From Pseudomonadota bacterium (GTDB taxonomy: Bacteria; Pseudomonadota; Gammaproteobacteria; Acidithiobacillales; Acidithiobacillaceae), in assembly GCA_021818125.1 (NCBI GenBank), contig JAKAFG010000032.1, forward strand, positions 1 through 13,517: a DNA stretch of 13,517 nucleotides, read 5' to 3'. Made by a program: the position numbers and the translations under genes. Below are positions 1 to 6,156 of the stretch, piece after piece; position 1 is the first letter of the stretch; every line of letters starts with the position of its first letter. The notes beneath the pieces are model-generated. The model saw only the letters and a list, made by a program, of their open reading frames with translations. It ran no database searches and was not told where the DNA came from.

Positions 1-536
1 TGTTCACTATGCTCGAAGCGGCGGTGCAGGCCAACAAGATTCGCTACTACGGCATTTCCACCTTCAATGCCTGCCGGGTAGAGACGGATAATACCCTGTT
101 CCAGTCCCTGACCAGCCTGATCGGATTGGCCGAGAAGGCGGCGGGGCAGGACAATCGCCACCATCTGCGGGTAGTACAGTTGCCTTTCAATGCGCTGATG
201 CTGGAAGCGTACACGCGCTTCAGTCAGGTGACGGGGCAGGGCAATATCGGCTCGACCATTCAGGCGGCTTTTCAGCTCAAGCTGACCATCATGGCGAGCC
301 ATCCTCTTGGCAAAGGTCTGTTGGCGCGGGAAGAGGTGCCTTCCTTGCAGGAAGTGATGCCGGAACTGGCCGATGCGGCGCAGCGCGCTATTCAGTTTGT
401 GCGTTCGACGCCGGGTGTGGGGGTGACGCTGGTGGGGCTCAGTACCCCCTTGCATCTCGCCGATTTCCTGGCGGTGGCTAAACAGCTTCCGCTCCCCAAG
501 GAGCGCTATCTGGCCATGTTTGAAAAGGAGCAATAG
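1..536 (+). CDS. aldo/keto reductase, C-terminal part (5' truncated by window edge)
   Basis: The frame is open from base 3 and has no stop before the window edge, so the gene begins outside; the ATG at 9 is an internal Met. The visible 178 residues are the second half of an NAD(P)H-dependent aldo/keto reductase. The run AVQANKIRYYGISTFN matches the strand and loop where members of this family read '..GKIRYYGISTWN', and the C-terminal block with FVRSTPGV and LVGLSTPLHLADFLA matches the family's final barrel strand and cofactor-binding helix. The catalytic Asp/Tyr/Lys/His tetrad would lie upstream and cannot be checked. The substrate is unknown. The gene converges with the TM2-protein gene, with 21 bp between the stop codons and no clear terminator between them. 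Confidence 0.85.
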   Translation, partial: FTMLEAAVQANKIRYYGISTFNACRVETDNTLFQSLTSLIGLAEKAAGQDNRHHLRVVQLPFNALMLEAYTRFSQVTGQGNIGSTIQAAFQLKLTIMASHPLGKGLLAREEVPSLQEVMPELADAAQRAIQFVRSTPGVGVTLVGLSTPLHLADFLAVAKQLPLPKERYLAMFEKEQ

Positions 537-557
537 CCTGGATTCAGCTGATTCCGA

Positions 558-1160
558 TTACTTTTGGGCAGAATCTGGTGGCTTTTTCTCCACCGCACTT
601 TTCGGAGATTTGGCCATTTCGGCGAGCAGAAGCTCCTGTTCCGCGAAAGAGAGGCGGCGCTGACCCGGCGCAAAACCTTTTTTGGCGGGGGCATTGGCGG
701 CAGGGTGTCCGGCACGCTCGCTCTCCTTGGTTTGGGTATAGTCTTGTAACTCGCGCTGCCATTGCGTCGGCTTCTCGCCGTTGTCCGCGCGTCCCTGGTA
801 GTTGGCGGAGGCGGTCGGCGTCTGCTTGGCGAACCAACTTGCCTTACGCAGTGCCTTGTTGTAAGCGCTGATCCACAGGCCGATGCGGCTGAGGTCCCAG
901 AGCGCGACGGCGCAGAGAATGACGGCGAGGCCGACGGCTTCCCAGGTTAAGCCCAGAAAGGCCAGCACGAGAATCGCAACGCTGACCAGTGGAAAGACCC
1001 AGGCCCATGACTGTTCCAGATAAAAACGGTGCGCCCCAAAAGGGGACAGGCACCAGTATAGATAGCCCCATAGAGATTTTTTCTGGAGTTTTTGCAGGCG
1101 AATTTGTAGACTCTGTACCCCAGCGCCTTGCAGGTCGAGCTTTTCCCAAGCCTTGGGCAT
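558..1160 (-). CDS. TM2-domain membrane protein
   Basis: This is a 200-residue protein. Residues 33-97 form a TM2 domain: the hallmark FGAHRFYL (41-48) is followed by two hydrophobic helices (about 52-72 and 75-97) and an Asp-containing end (WDLSRI). Family function is undefined; TM2 proteins are small inner-membrane proteins. The N-terminus (1-30) is amphipathic and Lys/Gln-rich. The C-terminal half (about 105-200) is hydrophilic, rich in Lys, Ala, Gln and Glu, and presumably cytoplasmic and disordered; it is longer than the tail of a minimal TM2 protein. The ATG is supported by a GGAGG Shine-Dalgarno (bases 1168-1172) at 7-bp spacing. It is transcribed divergently from the LysR gene at 1246. 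I see no sure promoter for it. Confidence 0.75.
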   Translation of the reverse strand: MPKAWEKLDLQGAGVQSLQIRLQKLQKKSLWGYLYWCLSPFGAHRFYLEQSWAWVFPLVSVAILVLAFLGLTWEAVGLAVILCAVALWDLSRIGLWISAYNKALRKASWFAKQTPTASANYQGRADNGEKPTQWQRELQDYTQTKESERAGHPAANAPAKKGFAPGQRRLSFAEQELLLAEMAKSPKSAVEKKPPDSAQK

Positions 1161-1184
1161 GGGTTATCCTCCGTAATTACTGTA

Positions 1185-1213
1185 TTGAAGCGCTCAGATA
1201 TTACCCCTAAACT
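1185..1213 (+). promoter_or_regulatory. predicted sigma70 promoter of the lysR-dedA operon
   Basis: TTGAAG (1185-1190) and TAAACT (1208-1213) are separated by exactly 17 bp, each matching the consensus at four of six positions. It lies in the divergent intergenic region and would start transcription near 1220, 26 bp before the LysR start codon. Inferred from spacing only. Confidence 0.45.
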
Positions 1214-1219
1214 GGTGAA

Positions 1220-1235
1220 AAGTCGCGGGCGACTT
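1220..1235. repeat. 7-bp-arm palindrome between promoter and ribosome binding site
   Basis: AAGTCGC (1220-1226) and GCGACTT (1229-1235) are perfect inverted arms around a GG spacer. The element sits at the predicted transcription start and touches the Shine-Dalgarno AAGGA (1236-1240). It could be an operator for autoregulation, or a hairpin controlling translation of the LysR mRNA; a 2-nt loop would force the inner pair open. Confidence 0.6.
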
Positions 1236-1245
1236 AAGGATTTCC

Positions 1246-2172
1246 ATGGCAGACAGGCGTTTACAGGTTTTTCACACGGTGGCAAGGCTGCTCAGCTTTA
1301 CCAAGGCGGCAGATACACTGCATATGACCCAGCCGGCGGTGACCTTTCAGGTCAAACAACTGGAAGAACAGTTCAATACCCGTTTGTTTGACCGCACCCA
1401 CAACCGCATCGGCCTCACCGAGGCTGGCATGGTGGTTTATGAGTACTCGGAGCGCATTATTTCCCTCTACGTCGAGATGTCCAATCGCGTAGGGGAAATG
1501 ACCGGCGATCTGCGCGGGCATCTGCTTATCGGCGCCAGTACGACCATCGCTGAATACATGCTGCCCCGGGTGCTGGGCGATTTTAAAATGAAGTATCCCG
1601 ACGTGCAGGTACGCCTGCATGTGGGCAATACAGACAAAATTGTCCACATGATTGAGGATAACAGCATTGATCTGGGGCTGGTGGAAGGTCTGGTAACCAA
1701 CAAAAGCCTCGCTACCCTCAAGTGCTGCATGGACTCCATGATTGTGATTGCCCACCCCGATCATGCCCTGGGTAGTCACGAAAGTGTGACGGCGCAGGAG
1801 TTGCTGGATTATCCCTTCGTTTCCCGAGAAGAAGGATCGGGCACCCGTGAGGTGACTATGGAATACTTGCAACAGGTCGGCGTGGACACCAACGATCTGC
1901 ATATCACCATGGAATTGGGTAGCCCGGAAGCGGTTAAAGGGGCTGTGGAAGGTGGGCTGGGGGTGGCTGTTGTCTCCGAGGCGACTGTCCTCAAGGAGTT
2001 GGCGCTGGGTACTTTACTGGCCCGCCCCTTGAATCCGCCGCTGGCCCGCCCCTATTCTTTCGTCTATCAGAAGCAGAAATTCCGCAGTCTGGTGATGGAT
2101 GAATTTCTGGAATTCGCTAAAGATCGCTGTACTAGGGACATGCTGTCCGTGCCGGTGCGTCGAGAGGGATAA
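1246..2172 (+). CDS. LysR-family transcriptional regulator
   Basis: The protein has 308 residues, the usual LysR length. The N-terminal winged helix-turn-helix is clear: LQVFHTVARLLSFTKAA (6-22), the recognition helix area TQPAVTFQVKQLEEQF (28-43) and LTEAG (57-61). A periplasmic-binding-like effector domain follows (about 90-295). It contains SREEGSGTRE, a loop that forms part of the effector pocket in the CbbR/CysL branch. That resemblance suggests a small anionic or sulfur/carbon metabolite as ligand, but the target is unknown. The start has AAGGA 5 bp upstream. It is the first gene of a tight operon with the amidotransferase-like gene (1-bp gap), the 118-aa protein and dedA; autoregulation through the palindrome at 1220-1235 is plausible. 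It is distinct from the CbbR at 9235. Confidence 0.9.
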   Translation: MADRRLQVFHTVARLLSFTKAADTLHMTQPAVTFQVKQLEEQFNTRLFDRTHNRIGLTEAGMVVYEYSERIISLYVEMSNRVGEMTGDLRGHLLIGASTTIAEYMLPRVLGDFKMKYPDVQVRLHVGNTDKIVHMIEDNSIDLGLVEGLVTNKSLATLKCCMDSMIVIAHPDHALGSHESVTAQELLDYPFVSREEGSGTREVTMEYLQQVGVDTNDLHITMELGSPEAVKGAVEGGLGVAVVSEATVLKELALGTLLARPLNPPLARPYSFVYQKQKFRSLVMDEFLEFAKDRCTRDMLSVPVRREG

Positions 2173-2173
2173 T

Positions 2174-2926
2174 ATGAAGCATTTTGCCGTCGTGCAGCAC
2201 AGTTACTCCGAGTTTCTGGGCATCGTGGAGAGTCAACTGGAGAAGCGCGACATCGGTTTCAGTTACTTCCGGGTTTTTCTCAGTAACGAACTGCCGGGCA
2301 ATGCGCTGACCTTTGATGCCTTATTTCTGCTGGGTGGGCCTATGTCTCCCCTGGAGTCGGACAAATATGTCTGGCTGACCCAGGAACTCAATACCATCGC
2401 CATTTTCCGCAAGGCGAAGCGGCCAGTGGTGGGCTTTGGCCTGGGGGCGTTATTGCTGGCGCAGTATGAAGGGGCCGAATTGTATCTGGAGCCCTACCAT
2501 AACGCCTATTTCACCACCGCCCATGCCACTGAGGCAGGCCGCAACGACCCGCTGGCGCAGGCGGTGGACGGCGCTCAGGTGATGGTCTGGTCGCCGGGCA
2601 TCGCCACCCTGCCGGAGGGCATCGAGCCGCTGGTGGTGGATGACGAAGGTCGCTGGATCGCCTTCCGCCCGGAAGAGGGGGTGGTAGGGCTGCTGTTCCG
2701 GCCGGAGATGAAGCCGGGGTTGATTGAAGATATCCTCATGGAAGAGGACCGCGAAACGCCCGAGAATATCGGTGAACTGCTGGGGCAGGCGCGGGCACTG
2801 TGGCCGGAGATGCAGAAAACTACGGACCGGGTCATTGTCGCTCTGGTCCGCGAGTTGTCTCTTATGACAGAGAAACGCAAACCACGGGTATTTGCCCTCA
2901 AGGTGGACACTGGGGACGATGTATGA
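2174..2926 (+). CDS. class I glutamine amidotransferase-like protein, catalytic residues lost
   Basis: The ATG one base after the LysR stop gives 250 residues; an earlier in-frame start inside lysR would add 25 residues that do not resemble the family. The fold is that of a class I glutamine amidotransferase (GMP synthase-like, COG0518 type): the oxyanion strand FLLGGPMS (51-58), a nucleophile elbow PVVGFGLGALLLA (84-96) and a closing FRPE (175-178). In active enzymes the elbow reads G-x-C-x-G and the closing motif HPE. Here the Cys position is Gly89 and the catalytic His is Arg176, with Glu178 retained, so glutaminase activity is not expected. The last 70 residues form a charged helical tail. 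Its stop overlaps the next start (ATGA), indicating translational coupling. A binding or regulatory role with the LysR protein or DedA is possible but unproven. Confidence 0.82.
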   Translation: MKHFAVVQHSYSEFLGIVESQLEKRDIGFSYFRVFLSNELPGNALTFDALFLLGGPMSPLESDKYVWLTQELNTIAIFRKAKRPVVGFGLGALLLAQYEGAELYLEPYHNAYFTTAHATEAGRNDPLAQAVDGAQVMVWSPGIATLPEGIEPLVVDDEGRWIAFRPEEGVVGLLFRPEMKPGLIEDILMEEDRETPENIGELLGQARALWPEMQKTTDRVIVALVRELSLMTEKRKPRVFALKVDTGDDV

Positions 2927-3279
2927 ACAGTCGGGAACGCCATATTCTCCGCGTTATGCGCAAGCTCGGGAGTGCGGAGCAGGAGCAGGTGCTTAGTTTT
3001 GCGGAATTCCTGAAAAGTCGGCAACGGCCAGCGCCAGAGCCGATGCTACAGGAGCCGAATATCTTACCCGCCAAAGAGGGTGAGACCGTCGTCGGCGCGA
3101 TTAAACGCCTGCGGGAAAGCTATGCCATGCTCGATGCCAAGGAGATGCTCAATGACACCTCCGGCCTGATGTCCAGGCATGTGATGGGCGGGGAAGCGGC
3201 AGGGACGGTCATTGTTGAATTGGAGATGATGTTCAAGCGTCACTATCAGCGTTACCGCGGCGCGCCGGAAGACGCGTGA
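2923..3279 (+). CDS. conserved hypothetical protein, 118 aa
   Basis: The ATG overlaps the stop of the preceding gene (ATGA), which fixes the start better than the longer in-frame reading that would begin inside that gene. The protein is soluble and mostly helical. Residues 1-33 (RVMRKLGSAEQEQVLSFAEF region) resemble the N-terminal helices of DUF2281-like proteins, where 'FAEFLKSR' is typical. Residues 55-110 carry VGAIKRLRESYAMLD, a Leu/Met-rich helix and VELEMMFKRHYQRY. There are no cysteines, signal peptide or membrane segments. I recall similar proteins next to class I amidotransferase-like and DedA genes in betaproteobacteria and Acidithiobacillus, but assign no function. Its place inside the LysR/dedA operon is the main clue. 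Confidence 0.75.
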   Translation: MNSRERHILRVMRKLGSAEQEQVLSFAEFLKSRQRPAPEPMLQEPNILPAKEGETVVGAIKRLRESYAMLDAKEMLNDTSGLMSRHVMGGEAAGTVIVELEMMFKRHYQRYRGAPEDA

Positions 3280-3307
3280 ATCCACGTCGCACCGGGTGAT
3301 CGCGCCA

Positions 3308-3955
3308 ATGTTGGATATTCATCATCTCGTGCAGATTCTGCTGCACTTTGACCAATACCTGATTCTGTTTTTGCAGGAATATGGAGCCTGGGTCTATGCC
3401 CTGTTGTTCCTGATTCTCTTTGCGGAGACCGGGCTGGTGGTCATGCCGGTCTTGCCGGGCGACTCCATGCTTTTTATCTGCGGTACACTAGCCGGTGCAG
3501 GCATCATGAGCGCGCCCTGGCTGCTGGGTTTGCTGGTGGCTGCGGCGGTGCTGGGTGACGCGGTGAATTACTGGGTGGGCCGCCGCTGGGGTGTCCACCT
3601 TTTTGGCGGGCGCCTGCTCAATGTCCGGCACCTGGATACGACCCAGCGTTTCTATGCGCGACATGGCGGTAAGACGGTGATTATCGCCCGTTTTCTGCCG
3701 GTTATTCGTACCTTCGCGCCCTTTGTGGCAGGTGTTGCCGCCATGCCGTACCGTCGCTTCTTTGGCTTCAATCTGGCGGGCGCTTTCCTGTGGGTGGGGG
3801 GCTTGCTCGGCGCGGGCTATTTCCTCGGGCGCTTTCCCTGGGTCAAAAGCCATCTGAATATGGTGATTGTCGCCATCATCGTGATTTCGCTGATTCCCGC
3901 TGCGCTGGCCTGGCTGCAACAGCGGTTGCAGCCTTCCGAACATCCTTCCCGCTAA
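3308..3955 (+). CDS. dedA: DedA family inner-membrane protein
   Basis: This 215-residue protein is close to E. coli DedA along its whole length as I remember it ([43 protein letters not shown]). Family hallmarks are present: an acidic residue in the first reentrant helix (Glu40 in [10 protein letters not shown]), PGDS (50-53), and the basic pair [10 protein letters not shown] (Arg128, Arg134). Membrane segments lie at about 17-46, 55-82, 135-170 and 184-204. DedA proteins are proton-motive-force-linked membrane proteins implicated in lipid carrier recycling (undecaprenyl phosphate) and envelope homeostasis; the role here is inferred from the family. A GTG at 3296 is also in frame, but GGGTGA 8 bp before ATG 3308 favours the latter. 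The stop overlaps the stop of the convergent C26 hydrolase gene by 4 bp. Confidence 0.93.
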   Translation: [215 protein letters not shown]

Positions 3956-4704
3956 GTCTTTGTCTCGCTGTGCCCCGTTGCGCGCGCTATGCGCCGAACA
4001 GCGCGCTGTACCAGCCAATTAAACAGGGCCTGCTGGTGCGGGTCACCGGCGGCTGTATGCTCCGGGTGCCACTGGACGGCAAAGACATCTGGATTGTCGG
4101 GCATATCCACGGCTTCAATGACGCCATCCTCGGCGATGGCGTTGATGCGTAGTGCGGGGGCCATATTCGCGATGGCCTGATGGTGCCAGGAGGATATCTC
4201 CAGGGTATCTCGCCCGGCGATTCTCCCTAGCAACGTGTCCGCCAAGACGATGACCTCATGCATGATGGGATTATGCTCGGCGTTGCGGTGGCAGATGCGG
4301 GTACCGATGCTTTTGGGCAGGTCCTGGAGAAGGTCACCGCCCAAGGCGACATTAATGATCTGCAGGCCGCGGCAGATGCCGAGCACCGGGATACCCTGGG
4401 CGATGGCCTCTCGCGCCAGCGCGATCTCAGAGGCGTCGCGGTCCGGATGTACGGCATGAATGCTGTCGTCACACGGCGCACCGTAAAAATCGGGAGAGAT
4501 GTCGCCGCCGCCGGTGAGCACCAGCGCGTCACAGCGCGACAGGATAAGTCGGGCCTCGGGGCACTGGGGTGGAAAGAGGATGGGCAACCCGCCCGCCTGA
4601 CAGACGGCGGCGGCATACTGAGGGGCGAGGGAAAAGGCCTCTCCGTTGCGCTCATAGGCGCTCAGCGCGATGACGGGTGGCACGGGGGGGTGGGAATCAT
4701 CCAC
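3952..4704 (-). CDS. puuD: gamma-glutamyl-gamma-aminobutyrate hydrolase-like protein (peptidase C26)
   Basis: The 250-residue protein is a class I glutamine amidotransferase-fold hydrolase of peptidase family C26. All catalytic elements are visible: LVLTGGGDI (61-69), nucleophile elbow GICRGLQIINV with Cys111, SSWHHQA (171-177) and VQWHPEH with His213 and Glu215. HPDRDASEI just before the nucleophile domain is typical of PuuD, which hydrolyses gamma-glutamyl-GABA in the putrescine utilisation pathway. The puu partners (puuA, puuB, puuC) are absent here, so the substrate may be another gamma-glutamyl amide. The start is a GTG that overlaps the end of aguB by 8 bp, so the two are translationally coupled; no in-frame ATG exists upstream of the conserved core. 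Confidence 0.85.
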   Translation of the reverse strand: MDDSHPPVPPVIALSAYERNGEAFSLAPQYAAAVCQAGGLPILFPPQCPEARLILSRCDALVLTGGGDISPDFYGAPCDDSIHAVHPDRDASEIALAREAIAQGIPVLGICRGLQIINVALGGDLLQDLPKSIGTRICHRNAEHNPIMHEVIVLADTLLGRIAGRDTLEISSWHHQAIANMAPALRINAIAEDGVIEAVDMPDNPDVFAVQWHPEHTAAGDPHQQALFNWLVQRAVRRIARATGHSETKT

Positions 4705-5569
4705 GACGCGGATTCCCGTCCAAAGTCAGGATGGGCGTGTACAGTTCAGGGCGGCGATCACGGAAGAGTCCCCACTCCAGCCGCTGTGCAGCGAGGGCTT
4801 GCAGGTCGAAATCGGCATAGAGGATGGTCTCTTCCTGGTCGGCATGGGCGATGAGTGCGCCGGTGGCGTCGCTGATAAAAGAACCGCCATAAAAGGTGAT
4901 TTCGCTCTCCCGGCCGATTTCCCGTCCCACCCGGTTGGCAGCGACGACGGGGACCAGATTGGCGGCCGCATGGCCTTGCATGACCCGGGTCCAGTGCCCG
5001 CGACTGTTGATTTCAGGGGCCTGGGGTTCGGAGCCGATGGCGGTGGGGTAGAACAGTATTTCGGCACCCTGCAGGGCCATCACCCGCGCTGCTTCCGGGA
5101 ACCATTGGTCCCAGCAGATGGCGACGCCGAGGCGTCCGTAGCGGCTGTCAAACACGCGGAACCCCGTATCGCCGGGACTGAAATAAAACTTTTCCTGATA
5201 GCCGGGACCGTCCGGGATATGGGCCTTGCGATAGAGCCCCAGATCGCTGCCGTCGGCGTCAAAAACCACCAGACTATTGAAGAAGGCGTTATTGGCGCGC
5301 TCAAAAAAGCTGACCGGGAGCACGACCTCGCGCTCCCGCGCCAGCTTTTGCATGGCGAGCAGGGCGGGGTGGCTCTCGCGGGGCTGCGCCAGGCTCAGGA
5401 AGTCGGGATTCTGATCCTTGCAGAAGTACGGTGTGCTGAAGAGTTCCTGGAGGAGGATGATCCGAGCCCCGGCATCGGCCGCCACGGTCACCTGCTGCAG
5501 CGCCCTGGCGATATTGTCGGCCTCGTTTTTCCCCACGGCCATCTGAATGGCTGCCACTTTTACCCGCAC
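4697..5569 (-). CDS. aguB: N-carbamoylputrescine amidase (nitrilase superfamily)
   Basis: A 290-residue nitrilase-superfamily enzyme with the complete Glu-Lys-Cys triad: Glu42 in LLQELFSTPYFC, Lys115 in YRKAHIPDGPGY and Cys152 in GVAICWDQWFPEA. The full-length pattern, including FYPTAIGSEP (173-182), the HWTRVMQGHAAAN block and FYGGSFI, is that of AguB/CPA. This enzyme hydrolyses N-carbamoylputrescine to putrescine, CO2 and ammonia, the last step of the agmatine deiminase route. The partner agmatine deiminase gene (aguA), often adjacent elsewhere, is not in the window. The start is GTG, chosen because GAGGTGA lies just upstream and the N-terminus (MRVKVAAIQM) matches the family. It is cotranscribed with the downstream C26 hydrolase. 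Confidence 0.92.
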   Translation of the reverse strand: MRVKVAAIQMAVGKNEADNIARALQQVTVAADAGARIILLQELFSTPYFCKDQNPDFLSLAQPRESHPALLAMQKLAREREVVLPVSFFERANNAFFNSLVVFDADGSDLGLYRKAHIPDGPGYQEKFYFSPGDTGFRVFDSRYGRLGVAICWDQWFPEAARVMALQGAEILFYPTAIGSEPQAPEINSRGHWTRVMQGHAAANLVPVVAANRVGREIGRESEITFYGGSFISDATGALIAHADQEETILYADFDLQALAAQRLEWGLFRDRRPELYTPILTLDGNPRRG

Positions 5570-5622
5570 CTGTCACCTCGTTCGCTATGGTCGATTAAAC
5601 ACCGCTCCCGGCCTGTGGGATA

Positions 5623-5650
5623 AGTATAGAGGACCCCTTCATGGAGACAA
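5623..5650 (-). promoter_or_regulatory. predicted sigma70 promoter of aguB-puuD
   Basis: On the minus strand TTGTCT (5645-5650) is followed after 16 bp by TATACT (5623-5628); transcription would start near 5616, about 47 bp before aguB. The -35 element lies inside the last codons of the feo scar reading frame, so aguB-puuD seems to be promoted independently of the iron locus. Confidence 0.5.
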
Positions 5651-6139
5651 TAGGTTATAAGTGATCGCCCACCAGGGAGAAGGGCTGAGTTGGGGATTGC
5701 CAAATAAACTAGGCGTTATGTTTGAATAGTGGTGTCTATGAGCTTTCCCTGCGTACTTTTTAAACTGTCGGTAGGTCTGAACGAGAGACGCCGGGGCATT
5801 GTTGCAACTGCCGCATCGACCCGAGCTGCAACTGCTGCCACAAGTTTTCTGGGCACCCACGGACACTTGCTCTACCGCGCCGTGGCGCTGCCAGTACGCC
5901 AGCATATCCTCGACCAGTCCAACAGAGAGCTTTAATTCCGCACGGCAAAGGCCATATAAATGGTCAGGCGTGCGGAGCAGGACATGAAGGGCTGCATCAG
6001 CACCGTCAGGATGCGCCCGCGCGGGTCTTCGATGATACGCGAACCCATGATGGCGGGCACATTCGAAGCCAACGCCGACATCGCGTACCCTGGCGCTGTC
6101 GCCCAGTTTAAGGTCTCCTACGGACAGGGATGGATTCAC
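5639..6139 (-). pseudogene. feoC: collapsed feoABC remnant: feoA start joined to feoC end
   Basis: One frame of 166 codons starts at GTG 6139, with GGAGG (6148-6152) 8 bp upstream and 17 bp after the porin stop. Residues 5-19 (LSVGDLKLGDSARVR) are the beginning of FeoA, the small SH3-like ferrous-iron uptake protein. The match stops there. Residues about 21-65 are an out-of-frame reading of feoB (see the entry at 5932-6081). From about residue 70 the frame is FeoC: SVGLVEDMLAYWQRHGAVEQV matches the second half of its winged helix, followed by the four-cysteine cluster Cys100, Cys104, Cys109, Cys112, which in FeoC proteins binds iron or an Fe-S cluster. The first ~25 residues of FeoC are missing, and no other in-frame start could supply them. 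It is either a pseudogene or a chimeric protein with an intact cysteine cluster. Confidence 0.8.
5932..6081 (-). pseudogene. feoB: internal fragment of feoB (ferrous iron permease) in a different frame
   Basis: Read in the frame ending at TAA 5932-5934, 49 codons give SNVPAIMGSRIIEDPRGR and then LMQPFMSCSARLTIYMAFA. These are the conserved core of the FeoB membrane domain; E. coli FeoB reads about CNVPAVMGARTL...MMAPFMSCGARLAIF. The rest of the ~770-residue permease (the N-terminal G domain and all other membrane segments) is absent on both sides, and the frame differs by one from the flanking feoA and feoC frame. This is a short remnant left by at least two deletions, with no independent function expected. 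Confidence 0.8.
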
Positions 6140-6156
6140 TGGATCGACCTCCGCAT

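Noticed and set aside
2099..2173. Longer N-terminus for the amidotransferase-like protein starting inside lysR
   Set aside because: The extra 25 residues are a frame-shifted reading of the LysR C-terminus; MKHFAVVQHS at 2174 matches a typical family start.
4258..5623. Long open frames on the plus strand opposite puuD and aguB (4258-4854, 4670-5623)
   Set aside because: They lie antisense to well-conserved enzymes, show no family resemblance, and arise from the G+C-rich codon pattern of the real genes.
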